A stretch of 12,336 bases of DNA, from NCBI GenBank assembly GCA_003233255.1, contig QILH01000052.1:1-12336 (forward strand), given 5' to 3'. Both the position numbers and the translations under genes were made by a program. Below the pieces are notes generated by a model, which worked only from the letters and a program-made list of their open reading frames with translations, was not told where the DNA came from and did not search any database. The DNA comes from Gammaproteobacteria bacterium (GTDB lineage: Bacteria > Pseudomonadota > Gammaproteobacteria > UBA6429 > Thiohalophilaceae). Positions 1 through 7,677 of the stretch are shown piece by piece. How positions within the stretch are numbered: the first letter of the stretch is position 1; each line of letters starts with the position of its first letter.

Positions 1-1494
1 GAAGGCATCTCACATGAATCCTGTTCGCTGGCCGGTACGCTGGGTCTGGGCAAGCTAATTGCTTTTTGGGATGACAACGGTATTTCTATCGACGGTCATG
101 TTGATGGCTGGTTTACCGACAATACCCCACAACGCTTTGAGGCCTATGGCTGGCACGTAATCGCAGATGTAGACGGACATGATGCGGATGCGATCCAGAA
201 GGCGGTTGAAGCGGCCAAGGCCACGACCGACAAGCCTACCATGATTTGTTGCAAGACCACGATTGGTTTTGGTTCACCCAATAAAGCGGGCAGTCACTCC
301 TGCCACGGTGCCCCGTTAGGCGAAGACGAAATTAAACTGACCAAGGCTGCGCTGGGTTGGGATCACGGTGCTTTCGAAGTGCCGGCCGATGTCTATTCCG
401 GTTGGGATGCGAAGGCAAAAGGGTCGACTGCAGAAAAAGCCTGGAACGAAAAATTTGATGCCTATAAAAAAGCGCATCCTGAATTAGCCGCCGAATTTGA
501 CCGTCGCATGAAAGGTGACTTACCTGCGGACTGGGCGAAAAAATCGGCTGACTTCATTGCCGGTATTAATGCGGAAGCCAAGAGTCCGGCCACACGTCAG
601 GCGTCTTTGGCGTCGATTGAAGCTTACTCTCCCATAGCCCCTGAGTTATTTGGCGGTTCGGCTGACTTAGGTTGTTCGAATCTGACCGAATGGTCTGGAT
701 TCAAGCCCATGGTTAGCAATGAAAAAGCGAATTATGTTAACTATGGTGTTCGTGAATTTGGTATGTCGGCGATCATGAATGGTATAGCCCTGCACGGTGG
801 TTTAATTCCATTCGGCGCGACCTTCTTAATGTTCTCTGAGTATGCCCGTAATGCATTGCGCATGGCGGCACTGATGAAGATTCAAAGCATCTTTGTTTAT
901 ACGCACGATTCAATTGGCCTGGGTGAAGACGGTCCAACTCACCAGCCAGTAGAACAGATTCCGACCCTGCGTATGATTCCAAACATGTCGGTATGGCGTC
1001 CCTGTGATGCGGTTGAAGCAGCGGTGTCCTGGGCAAAGGCGATTGAACGTAAAGACGGCCCGAGCTGTTTGATCTTCTCTCGTCAGGGGTTGCCACATCA
1101 ACAACGTACTGAAGCACAAATTGCTGACATCGCAAAGGGCGGTTACATCCTGAAAGACTGTGATGGTGAACCCGATGCGGTCATTATCGCCACCGGTTCA
1201 GAAGTGGCGTTAGCCGTCGGTGCAGCCGAAGCATTGAAAGATAAAAAAATACGCGTTGTGTCGATGCCATCCACCAATGTGTTTGATGCTCAGGACGATG
1301 CCTATCGTGATTCCGTGCTGGCCGATGCGCCTACCGTCGCAGTTGAAGCGGCGGTCACCGACGGCTGGTATAAATACGCTGACGTGGTCGTGGGTATTGA
1401 TCACTTTGGTGAATCTGCACCGGCAGGCGATCTGTTTAAAGAATTTGGTTTCACCGTTGAAAACGTGGTGCAGGCCGTTGAATTTGTTTTATAA
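1..1494 (+). CDS. tkt: Transketolase, 5'-truncated by the window edge
   Basis: Transketolase is the thiamine-diphosphate enzyme that moves two-carbon ketol units between sugar phosphates in the pentose phosphate pathway and Calvin cycle. The frame is open from base 1, so the ATG at 241 is internal; 497 codons are visible and about 165 N-terminal residues of a usual ~663 are missing. Visible residues start just after the GDG part of the cofactor motif (EGISHE), followed by DDNGISIDGH, which supplies the Asn and Ile of the Mg/ThDP site. Further on are GFGSPNKAG, REFGMSAIMNG with the Glu that activates the cofactor, and HDSIGLGEDGPTHQPVEQ with substrate-binding histidines. The C-terminal domain is complete and ends in TAA at 1492-1494. 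The next gene, gap, begins 52 bp later with no terminator between, so the two are probably co-transcribed. Identification is firm; whether it serves the Calvin cycle cannot be told from here. Confidence 0.97.
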   Translation, partial: EGISHESCSLAGTLGLGKLIAFWDDNGISIDGHVDGWFTDNTPQRFEAYGWHVIADVDGHDADAIQKAVEAAKATTDKPTMICCKTTIGFGSPNKAGSHSCHGAPLGEDEIKLTKAALGWDHGAFEVPADVYSGWDAKAKGSTAEKAWNEKFDAYKKAHPELAAEFDRRMKGDLPADWAKKSADFIAGINAEAKSPATRQASLASIEAYSPIAPELFGGSADLGCSNLTEWSGFKPMVSNEKANYVNYGVREFGMSAIMNGIALHGGLIPFGATFLMFSEYARNALRMAALMKIQSIFVYTHDSIGLGEDGPTHQPVEQIPTLRMIPNMSVWRPCDAVEAAVSWAKAIERKDGPSCLIFSRQGLPHQQRTEAQIADIAKGGYILKDCDGEPDAVIIATGSEVALAVGAAEALKDKKIRVVSMPSTNVFDAQDDAYRDSVLADAPTVAVEAAVTDGWYKYADVVVGIDHFGESAPAGDLFKEFGFTVENVVQAVEFVL

Positions 1495-1546
1495 GATTTC
1501 AGTAAATAATATTTTTGGTAAATAAAATAATTAGGAGAACTATCAT

Positions 1547-2551
1547 ATGACTATTAAAGTCGGTATTAACGGTTTCGGCCGTATTGGCCGCATGGTATTC
1601 CGTGCCGTGTACAATGAATTTAAAGACATCGAAATTGTTGGCATCAATGATTTATTAGACGCTGATTACCTGGCCTACATGCTGAAGTACGATTCGGTTC
1701 ACGGCCGTTTTGGTGGTGAAGTTTCGCATGCCGATGGTGCTATTGTGGTTGACGGTAAAAAAATCCGTTTAACGGCAGAACGTGATCCGGCCGACCTTAA
1801 ATGGGGTGATGTTAAAGCCGACATCGTCATCGACTGTACCGGTTTCTTCCTGACCGAAGAAAGCTGTCAGAAACACATCGATGCCGGTGCGGGTAAAGTG
1901 GTTCAATCTGCCCCTTCTAAAGATGGCACGCCGATGTTCGTTTATGGTGTAAACCATAATACCTATGCGGGTCAGAAAATTGTTTCCGCTGCGTCCTGTA
2001 CCACTAACTGTTTAGCGCCGGTTGCTAAAGTATTAAATGATACCTGGGGTATCAAACGTGGTCTGATGACGACTGTGCATGCAGCTACTGCAACTCAAAA
2101 AACCGTTGACGGTCCTTCCATGAAAGACTGGCGCGGTGGTCGTGGTATTTTAGAAAACATAATCCCTTCATCGACCGGTGCCGCTAAAGCGGTTGGTGTT
2201 GTCTTGCCTGAATTGAATGGCAAGTTAACCGGTATGGCCTTCCGTGTACCAACTTCAGACGTTTCAGTTGTCGATTTAACCGTCGAGCTGGAAAAAGAAG
2301 CTTCATACGAAGACATTTGTAAGGCCATGAAGGCCGCATCTGATAAGGGTGACATGAGTCGTACTCTGGCTTATACCGACGAAAAAGTTGTTTCGACTGA
2401 TTTCCGTGGTGTGGGTTACTCATCAATCTTTGATGCCGGTGCCGGTATTGCTTTGGATAGTACCTTCGTTAAGGTGGTTTCGTGGTATGACAATGAGTAT
2501 GGTTATACCTGTAACATGATGAGATTTGTAGAACACGTAGCCTCTAATTAA
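1547..2551 (+). CDS. gap: Glyceraldehyde-3-phosphate dehydrogenase (type I)
   Basis: This enzyme interconverts glyceraldehyde-3-phosphate and 1,3-bisphosphoglycerate in the cytoplasm. It has 334 residues, normal for the family. The Rossmann fold opens with INGFGRIGR (residues 7-15), and Asp35 after the second strand (GINDLL) points to NAD rather than NADP preference. The nucleophile is Cys151 in SAASCTTNCLAP and its partner is His178 in TTVHAATATQ. DWRGGRG, PSSTGAAKAVG and the C-terminal WYDNEYGY motif are all present. AGGAG at 1533-1537 lies 9 nt before the ATG and supports this start. It follows tkt by 52 bp. The stop codon falls inside the left arm of a long palindrome, and a terminator follows, so this gene probably ends the tkt-gap transcript. 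If the organism is autotrophic, the same enzyme could run in the Calvin-cycle direction. Confidence 0.97.
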   Translation: MTIKVGINGFGRIGRMVFRAVYNEFKDIEIVGINDLLDADYLAYMLKYDSVHGRFGGEVSHADGAIVVDGKKIRLTAERDPADLKWGDVKADIVIDCTGFFLTEESCQKHIDAGAGKVVQSAPSKDGTPMFVYGVNHNTYAGQKIVSAASCTTNCLAPVAKVLNDTWGIKRGLMTTVHAATATQKTVDGPSMKDWRGGRGILENIIPSSTGAAKAVGVVLPELNGKLTGMAFRVPTSDVSVVDLTVELEKEASYEDICKAMKAASDKGDMSRTLAYTDEKVVSTDFRGVGYSSIFDAGAGIALDSTFVKVVSWYDNEYGYTCNMMRFVEHVASN

Positions 2552-2670
2552 GCGGATCTTTTGTCCGCTGGGGGTGTTGCGGCACAGTTTCTAAATGCTC
2601 ACGTACTTAAGTACGCTCCGTTTTAGAAACTGCACCGCGCCTACCCAGCGAACAAAATCTCTCGCTTAAT
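2547..2670. repeat. Long imperfect palindrome after gap
   Basis: The outer arms (ATTAAGCG at 2547-2554, CGCTTAAT at 2663-2670) are symmetric about 2608.5, the same centre as the inner 14-nt perfect palindrome CGTACTTAAGTACG (2602-2615). Between them, CAGTTTCTAAA (2585-2595) pairs over 11 bp with TTTAGAAACTG (2622-2632). Farther out, GGCG-type and CTGG/CCAG pairs continue with mismatches and a one-base bulge. Each outer part can also fold alone: AGCGGA/TCCGCT at 2551-2569 and AGCGA/TCGCT at 2647-2666. The whole could thus be one long hairpin or three smaller ones. It overlaps the gap stop codon. It resembles dispersed intergenic palindromes of gammaproteobacteria, but copy number cannot be judged from one window. 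Confidence 0.85.
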
Positions 2671-2684
2671 CACAGTAACATGAT

Positions 2685-2719
2685 TAATCAGCCTGAATTG
2701 TCGGGCTGATTAGTTTTTA
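2685..2719 (+). terminator. Rho-independent terminator after gap
   Basis: TAATCAGCC (2685-2693) and GGCTGATTA (2704-2712) form a perfect 9-bp stem around a 10-nt loop, followed directly by GTTTTTA. It sits 134 bp after the gap stop and 74 bp before pgk, so it should end most tkt-gap transcription and leave pgk-pyk-fba needing its own promoter. I could not pick out a convincing sigma-70 promoter in the AT-rich stretch 2720-2792. Confidence 0.8.
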
Positions 2720-2792
2720 AAATTCTTAGTTAAGCCAAAACCTTATTCAGGTTTAGCTAATCGTTTTTAAAATTTAAGTTTTAGGAGTTTTT

Positions 2793-3971
2793 ATGTCTTT
2801 TATCAAACTGACTGATCTTGATCTGTCTGGTAAGCGCGTTTTGATTCGTGCGGATTTAAATGTGCCGGTTAAAGATGGCAAGGTAACTTCGGATGCACGT
2901 ATTACCGCGTCGATGCCAACGGTTGAGCACTGCATGAAAGCCGGTGCGTCGGTGATGGTGATGTCACACCGAGGTCGTCCTGAAGAAGGCAAGGTTGATG
3001 AGGAAAATTCTATGGCGCCGATTGCGAAAAATATGTCGGCCAAGTTAGGTACGGACGTTAAGTTAGTGAAAGATTATATTAATGGCGGTTTTGATGTTGC
3101 TGCAGGGGAATGTGTTTTATTAGAAAACGTTCGTTTTAATGCCGGTGAGAAAAAAGATGATGAAACGTTGGCAAAAAAGTACGCTGCGCTTTGCGATGTG
3201 TTTGTGATGGATGCTTTTGGTACGGCTCATCGTGCCCAGGCCTCTACGCATGGTGCTGGTGAATTTGCGCCAACCGCCTGTGCGGGTTTATTGCTGGCGG
3301 GTGAACTGGATAGTTTGGAGAAAGCGTTGGCCAATCCTGCGCGCCCCATGGTAGCCATTGTTGGGGGTTCGAAAGTTTCGACCAAGTTAACCGTACTTGA
3401 GGCCCTGTCTGAAAAAGTGGATCAATTAGTGGTTGGCGGAGGCATTGCCAATACCTTCTTAAAAGCGATGGGCCACAATGTCGGTAAGTCTCTGTGTGAA
3501 GATGATTTAGTTGATACAGCCAAAGCGCTGATTGAAAAGATGAAGGCACGTGGGGCAAATATTCCCATCGCGGTTGATGTGGTTTGCGGTAAAAAATTCG
3601 ATGAGAATGAGCCTGCGGTACTAAAAAATCCTGACGAAGTATCCGATGGCGATATGATTTTCGATATTGGTCCAAAGTCGGCTAAGGAACTGGCGGATAT
3701 CATTTCTAAAGCCGGTACCATTGTCTGGAATGGCCCAGTAGGCGTTTTTGAATTCGATCAATTCGGTGCCGGTACCAAAACCGTTGCCATGGCCATTGCC
3801 GATGCCGATGGATTCAGTCTGGCGGGTGGGGGTGACACGATTGCCGCGATTCAGAAATACGATATTTATGACAAGGTCTCGTATATATCAACGGCTGGTG
3901 GTGCTTTCCTGGAATATCTGGAAGGTAAGACTCTGCCAGCGGTTGCGATGCTGGAAGAACGAGCTAAATAG
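2793..3971 (+). CDS. pgk: Phosphoglycerate kinase
   Basis: This cytoplasmic kinase transfers phosphate between 1,3-bisphosphoglycerate and ADP; in the Calvin cycle it runs in reverse. It has 392 residues (E. coli 387). N-domain substrate residues are seen in RADLNVP (19-25), DARI (34-37) and SHRGRP (58-63). VMDAFGTAHR (138-147) follows. GGSKVSTKL (191-199) carries the conserved Lys near the nucleotide. The C-domain nucleotide site is seen in WNGPVGVFE (312-320), GGGDT (345-349) and STAGGAFLE (366-374). No key residue is missing. AGGAG at 2783-2787 lies 5 nt before the ATG. It is probably the first gene of a pgk-pykA-fba unit, because a terminator lies upstream and none is visible before fba ends. 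The gap to pykA is 91 bp. Confidence 0.97.
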   Translation: MSFIKLTDLDLSGKRVLIRADLNVPVKDGKVTSDARITASMPTVEHCMKAGASVMVMSHRGRPEEGKVDEENSMAPIAKNMSAKLGTDVKLVKDYINGGFDVAAGECVLLENVRFNAGEKKDDETLAKKYAALCDVFVMDAFGTAHRAQASTHGAGEFAPTACAGLLLAGELDSLEKALANPARPMVAIVGGSKVSTKLTVLEALSEKVDQLVVGGGIANTFLKAMGHNVGKSLCEDDLVDTAKALIEKMKARGANIPIAVDVVCGKKFDENEPAVLKNPDEVSDGDMIFDIGPKSAKELADIISKAGTIVWNGPVGVFEFDQFGAGTKTVAMAIADADGFSLAGGGDTIAAIQKYDIYDKVSYISTAGGAFLEYLEGKTLPAVAMLEERAK

Positions 3972-4062
3972 CAGGATGATATCGCCAGTATTCATTATTT
4001 CTATGCGACAACATCCTATATACTAACCCTCCACACTAAACAGCGAGTCTAAAACCAAACGC

Positions 4063-5520
4063 ATGTTACGGAGAACCAAAATTATCGCCACCCTGGGACC
4101 GTCGACCGATGATCCCAAGATGCTGGATAAAATTCTTGAAGCGGGGGTTGATGTTGTTCGCATCAATTTTTCCCATGGCTCTGAACAAGAGCACATTGAA
4201 CGGGCTGAACGAGTGCGGAATCGTGCCCGTGCCCACGGGCGTCAGGTCGGTGTATTAGCCGATTTACAGGGCCCCAAGATCCGTATTGAACTATTTGCCA
4301 AAGGCAAGGTGATCCTTGAAGAAGGTGATACCTTTGTGCTGGATACCAAATTAGGTAAAAAAGAAGGCAATAAAAGCCGCGTCGGTCTGGCTTATAAAGA
4401 CCTGCCGAACGACGTTAAACGCGGTGATACCCTTTTACTGGATGATGGCCGGGTTGTTTTCTGGGTCAATGAATCAACCGATACCGAGGTGATTTGCCGG
4501 GTTATGGTGGGCGGCGTGTTGAGCGACCGCAAGGGCATCAATAAACAGGGTGGTGGTCTATCGGCTCCTGCGCTAACTGATAAAGATCGTGCGGATATCG
4601 TGACTGCAGCCAAAATGGATGTGGATTATCTTGCGGTCTCTTTTGTCCGCCATGCTCAGGATGTTGAAGAGGCTCGGGGATTGTTACGCGAGGCTGGATG
4701 TCAGGGCGGCATTGTTGCCAAAATCGAACGCGCTGAGTGTTTAAAGAGTGTGGAAGAGATTATTGATGCATCGGATGCCATCATGATTGCCCGCGGTGAT
4801 CTCGGCGTTGAAATCGGTGATGCCGCTTTGCCACCGGTACAAAAAAGGTTGATCAGTCTGGCGCGGACACGAAATTGCGTCGCCATTACCGCAACCCAAA
4901 TGATGGAATCGATGATTACCAGTCAAATACCCACCCGCGCCGAGGTATTCGATGTGGCCAATGCGGTGCTTGATGGTACCGACGCGGTGATGTTATCTGC
5001 AGAGACGGCGACCGGGGATTATCCAGATTTGACCATTGCCGCTATGGATCGAATCTGTCTGGAAGCGGAAAAGCAACGTGAAGTTACCCGCTCCGATCAC
5101 CGTATCGATTCGACCTTTGAGCGTATTGATGAAGCCATTGCGATGGCCACCATGTATTCTGCCAATCACCTGCATGTAAAGGCGATTGCCGCATTAACCG
5201 AATCAGGCTCGACGGCGTTATGGATGTCGCGGATCAGCTCTGGAATCCCGATCTATGCCTTGACGCAACATGTTGCGACGCGTAGAAAAGTAACCCTGTA
5301 TCGCGGCGTTTACCCCGTTAGCTTTGAGCCGGCGGTCAAAGATCATGCTGAGATTAACCGTGAAGCGGTTGATGAGCTGTTACGCCGAGGGGCGGTTCGT
5401 GATGGAGACCTGGTGGTTCTCACGAAAGGGGACATGATGGGTGAATTGGGTGGTACCAATGGACTCAAGATTGTGCGAGTGGGTGAATTGAGCGAAAATA
5501 ACTCAAACTCGGATGAATAA
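4063..5520 (+). CDS. pykA: Pyruvate kinase, PykA-like
   Basis: Pyruvate kinase makes pyruvate and ATP from phosphoenolpyruvate and ADP, the last step of glycolysis. It has 485 residues (E. coli PykA about 480). Present are RRTKIIATLGP (3-13), VRINFSHGS (32-40, with Arg33, Asn35 and Ser37 of the active site), ADLQGPKIR (66-74), catalytic Lys220 in AKIERAE, metal-binding ARGDLGVEIGD (243-253), and ITATQMMESM with PTRAEVFDVANAVLDG (275-305). The KIER form and the GD after ARGDLGVEI resemble E. coli PykA, the AMP/sugar-phosphate-activated type, more than PykF (KIEN); activation type is inferred. The C-terminal effector domain runs from about 350 to the end. I see no good Shine-Dalgarno before the ATG; the start rests on the conserved N-terminus. 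Its place inside a block that is otherwise reversible or Calvin-cycle enzymes is a known arrangement in gammaproteobacteria. Confidence 0.96.
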   Translation: MLRRTKIIATLGPSTDDPKMLDKILEAGVDVVRINFSHGSEQEHIERAERVRNRARAHGRQVGVLADLQGPKIRIELFAKGKVILEEGDTFVLDTKLGKKEGNKSRVGLAYKDLPNDVKRGDTLLLDDGRVVFWVNESTDTEVICRVMVGGVLSDRKGINKQGGGLSAPALTDKDRADIVTAAKMDVDYLAVSFVRHAQDVEEARGLLREAGCQGGIVAKIERAECLKSVEEIIDASDAIMIARGDLGVEIGDAALPPVQKRLISLARTRNCVAITATQMMESMITSQIPTRAEVFDVANAVLDGTDAVMLSAETATGDYPDLTIAAMDRICLEAEKQREVTRSDHRIDSTFERIDEAIAMATMYSANHLHVKAIAALTESGSTALWMSRISSGIPIYALTQHVATRRKVTLYRGVYPVSFEPAVKDHAEINREAVDELLRRGAVRDGDLVVLTKGDMMGELGGTNGLKIVRVGELSENNSNSDE

Positions 5521-5565
5521 GCTGAATAAATTTATATTAATCAATTAGTTATATTGCAACTTTAA

Positions 5566-5573
5566 AAGGAGGT
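5566..5573 (+). promoter_or_regulatory. Near-perfect Shine-Dalgarno for fba
   Basis: AAGGAGGT matches the anti-Shine-Dalgarno almost completely and lies 5 nt before the fba ATG. It is the strongest ribosome site in the window, in contrast to the weak one before pykA, and suggests that aldolase is translated at a high rate. Confidence 0.85.
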
Positions 5574-5578
5574 CCAAG

Positions 5579-6652
5579 ATGGCCCTTATTTCACTTCGAC
5601 AATTACTGGATCACGCGGCGGAAAATGGTTACGGCATGCCTGCATTCAACGTTAACAATATGGAACAGGTGCACTCCATCATGCAGGCGGCGGACGAAAC
5701 CAGTAGCCCGGTGATTATGCAAGGCTCGGCGGGTGCTCGCTCTTACGCGGGTGAACCGTTTCTTCGTCACCTGATCATGGCGGCCGAGGAAATGTATCCG
5801 CATATTCCTATTGTTATGCATCAGGATCATGGCTCAGCGCCAGGGGTTTGTTTGCGTTCGATCCAGTCTGGTTTTAGTTCGGTGATGATGGACGGCTCGT
5901 TAATGGAAGACATGAAGACCCCTTCGTCGTTTGAATACAACGTGAATGTAACCCGTACCGTGGTCGAAATGGCGCATGCCGGCGGAGTTTCCGTTGAAGG
6001 TGAGCTGGGCTGCTTAGGGTCACTGGAAACCGGTGAAATGGGCGAAGAAGATGGCCATGGCGCTGAAGGTAAGCTGGATCTGGATTTGCTTCTGACCAGC
6101 GTTGAAGAGGCTGCTGATTTCGTTGCCCAAACCGGTGTTGACGCCCTCGCTATTGCAATCGGTACTTCACACGGTGCGTACAAATTTACCAAGGAACCGA
6201 CCGGTGATATTCTGCGTATTGACCGTATTAAAGAAATTCATCAACGCATTCCGAACACCCACCTTGTTATGCACGGTTCGTCTTCTGTGCCACAGGACTG
6301 GTTGGAAATTATTAATAACTACGGTGGTGATATGGGACAGACTTACGGTGTGCCCGTTGAAGAAATACAGGAAGGTATCAAACATGGTGTGGCCAAGGTT
6401 AATATCGATACGGATCTACGTATGGCGTCTACGGGAGCCATTCGTAAGCATCTTGCTGACAATCCGGCAAACTTTGACCCACGTAAATTCCTGAAAGAAT
6501 CCACCAAAGGAATGAAAGAAATCTGTAAGGCTCGATTTGAGTCCTTTGGTTCGGCGGGCAATGCTTCGAAGATCAAGCCCATCAGCCTGGAGAATATGGT
6601 TCAACGTTATGCCTCTGGTGAACTGGATCAAAAGATCACCAAAGCCGCCTAA
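5579..6652 (+). CDS. fba: Class II fructose-1,6-bisphosphate aldolase, CbbA-like
   Basis: This zinc aldolase interconverts fructose-1,6-bisphosphate with dihydroxyacetone phosphate and glyceraldehyde-3-phosphate, and can also use sedoheptulose bisphosphate in Calvin-cycle organisms. It has 357 residues. MALISLRQLLDHAAENGYG and PAFNVNN at the N-terminus are typical of the CbbA-like subgroup. HQDHG (81-85) supplies catalytic Asp83 and zinc ligand His84; the other zinc histidines are His198 (TSHGAYK) and His232 (MHGSSS). VEGELGCLG (139-147) and the phosphate-binding NIDTDLR (275-281) are intact. It follows pykA by 58 bp with no terminator and is closed by a strong terminator 26 bp after its stop, so it ends the operon. 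Identification is firm; use in carbon fixation is inferred from subgroup and neighbours only. Confidence 0.97.
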   Translation: MALISLRQLLDHAAENGYGMPAFNVNNMEQVHSIMQAADETSSPVIMQGSAGARSYAGEPFLRHLIMAAEEMYPHIPIVMHQDHGSAPGVCLRSIQSGFSSVMMDGSLMEDMKTPSSFEYNVNVTRTVVEMAHAGGVSVEGELGCLGSLETGEMGEEDGHGAEGKLDLDLLLTSVEEAADFVAQTGVDALAIAIGTSHGAYKFTKEPTGDILRIDRIKEIHQRIPNTHLVMHGSSSVPQDWLEIINNYGGDMGQTYGVPVEEIQEGIKHGVAKVNIDTDLRMASTGAIRKHLADNPANFDPRKFLKESTKGMKEICKARFESFGSAGNASKIKPISLENMVQRYASGELDQKITKAA

Positions 6653-6677
6653 ATCAGGCAGTAAAGGTAATACCAGT

Positions 6678-6710
6678 AAGGCGAGTCTCTTTGAGGCTCG
6701 CCTTTTTTAA
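6678..6710 (+). terminator. Strong rho-independent terminator after fba
   Basis: AAGGCGAG (6678-6685) pairs with CTCGCCTT (6697-6704), extended inward by TCTC/GAGG with one G-U pair, leaving a TTT loop (6690-6692). A run of six T (6703-6708) follows. It marks the end of the central-carbon transcript. Confidence 0.92.
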
Positions 6711-6843
6711 TATAACCCATTGTTTTTTATAGAATAATATGTGTAATTAAAGTAGCCCTATATGTAGACGATACAAAACTTATGAAGGCCCGGGGACGCT
6801 AGCTAAAGCCATCTGTAGCCATGTAGTCATAGGAAGGTGTTGT
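6711..6843 (+). other. Leader region of the Sel1-repeat gene
   Basis: This is 133 bp between the fba terminator and the next start codon. The first half is AT-rich and is the likely promoter area, but I cannot choose a -35/-10 pair with confidence. The second half (about 6783-6830) is GC-rich and repetitive: GGGGACGC, the 6-nt palindrome GCTAGC, AAAGCC and a near direct repeat GCCATCTGTAG/GCCATGTAG. AGGAAGG at 6831-6837 is a good Shine-Dalgarno 6 nt from the ATG. The GACGC...AAAGCC...GTAGCC order recalls c-di-GMP-I (GEMM) riboswitches, but the core is interrupted, so I do not call one. Confidence 0.4.
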
Positions 6844-7644
6844 ATGTATAGCAGGTATTCTCACCCGAGAGCAAAAAATATCGATAATTGTATCGATTTC
6901 AATCGTTTTATCTGGGCAAGCGCAATTATTTTATTTGGTTTCGCGGCAGGGCTGTCGCAGGCGGTGGCCAGCAGTCGTTCAGCTTATCAATATCAAACCA
7001 GCGAGATCAAACGCGCCCATGTGCAAACGGTGGGTTTCCATCTGGCCTGGATTGAACGTTTTAGTGGTATGGCAGAAGACGCGTTCGATGAAGAACACTA
7101 TCCACTGGCGCGGCGAATCTGGATTGCCCTGGCGCAGCAGGATCATGCTGAAGCCGCGTATAAGCTTGGCATGATGAACGACATGGGATTAGGCATGGAG
7201 CGCAATGCGGTGATCGCTGCTCAGTGGTATCGTCAAGCGGCCGAAAATGGCAATGTCCATGCACAACATAATTTAGCGGTTGCCTACGCGAATGGTGATG
7301 GGGTCGAAATGAATATTAACGGTGCGATGTACTGGTGGCAATTAGCCGCCGCGTCCGGTAATGCCGACTCTCAGTATAATCTTGGGATTGTCTATGCAAT
7401 GGGTGTACATGGAGTTCAGAAGAATATTGATGAAGCCAAAAAATGGTGGCGTAAAGCGGCGATTGAGGGTGACCCAATGGCTCAGTATAACCTGGGTACG
7501 ATCTACGCTAATGGTGAAGATCAGATTAAAAGTTATTGCGAGGCCATGCGTTGGTGGGAAAAGTCGGCCCAAAAAGGTATTCAGCAGGCAAGTTGGGCAC
7601 TTGAAATCATCAAAACCCGTCAGGATTATCTTGCCTGTTGGTAA
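6844..7644 (+). CDS. Sel1-like repeat protein, exported or inner-membrane anchored
   Basis: This 266-residue protein has a polar, positively charged N-terminus followed by a hydrophobic segment at about 22-42. It may be a signal peptide (possible cleavage after AVA, residues 40-42) or a membrane anchor that places the rest in the periplasm. Four clear Sel1-like repeats (alpha-alpha hairpins of the SLR/TPR type) follow at about 103-136, 139-173, 176-210 and 212-246. Their signatures are A.YKLG.MNDMGLG, AQHNLAVAYANGDGV and AQYNLGTIYANGE, with WYRQAA, WWQLAA and WWRKAA in the second helices. A degenerate hairpin may precede them. Such repeats are protein-interaction scaffolds; no catalytic residue is seen. 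The Shine-Dalgarno AGGAAGG supports the start. It is transcribed alone, convergent with the next gene. AlgK of the alginate machine is also SLR-rich, but a link to the nearby polysaccharide operon is speculation. Confidence 0.85.
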   Translation: MYSRYSHPRAKNIDNCIDFNRFIWASAIILFGFAAGLSQAVASSRSAYQYQTSEIKRAHVQTVGFHLAWIERFSGMAEDAFDEEHYPLARRIWIALAQQDHAEAAYKLGMMNDMGLGMERNAVIAAQWYRQAAENGNVHAQHNLAVAYANGDGVEMNINGAMYWWQLAAASGNADSQYNLGIVYAMGVHGVQKNIDEAKKWWRKAAIEGDPMAQYNLGTIYANGEDQIKSYCEAMRWWEKSAQKGIQQASWALEIIKTRQDYLACW

Positions 7645-7677
7645 TGGTATTACCGACTATAGACAGGCTCAGTCGAT

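Noticed and set aside
773..1135. 120-codon open frame on the minus strand inside tkt
   Set aside because: It is antisense to conserved transketolase motifs, has no ribosome site and its translation shows no domain pattern.
3244..3675. 143-codon open frame on the minus strand inside pgk
   Set aside because: Shadow of a strongly conserved gene; the translation is rich in Trp, Gln and His with no recognisable order.
3972..4062. Terminator between pgk and pykA
   Set aside because: AGGATG and CATCCT could pair but are separated by more than 30 nt and no T run follows.
5827..6192. 121-codon open frame on the minus strand inside fba
   Set aside because: Ser/Pro-rich shadow frame opposite the aldolase active-site region; no start signal.
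6783..6830. c-di-GMP-I (GEMM) riboswitch before the Sel1 gene
   Set aside because: Only scattered words match; the GACGCAAAGCC core is interrupted by five bases and the first stem with GCAAACC is missing. Kept only as a low-interest finding.
7636..7652. Terminator between the convergent Sel1 and 133-residue genes
   Set aside because: GGTAAT/ATTACC forms only a 6-bp AT-rich hairpin overlapping the stop codon, with no T run on either strand.
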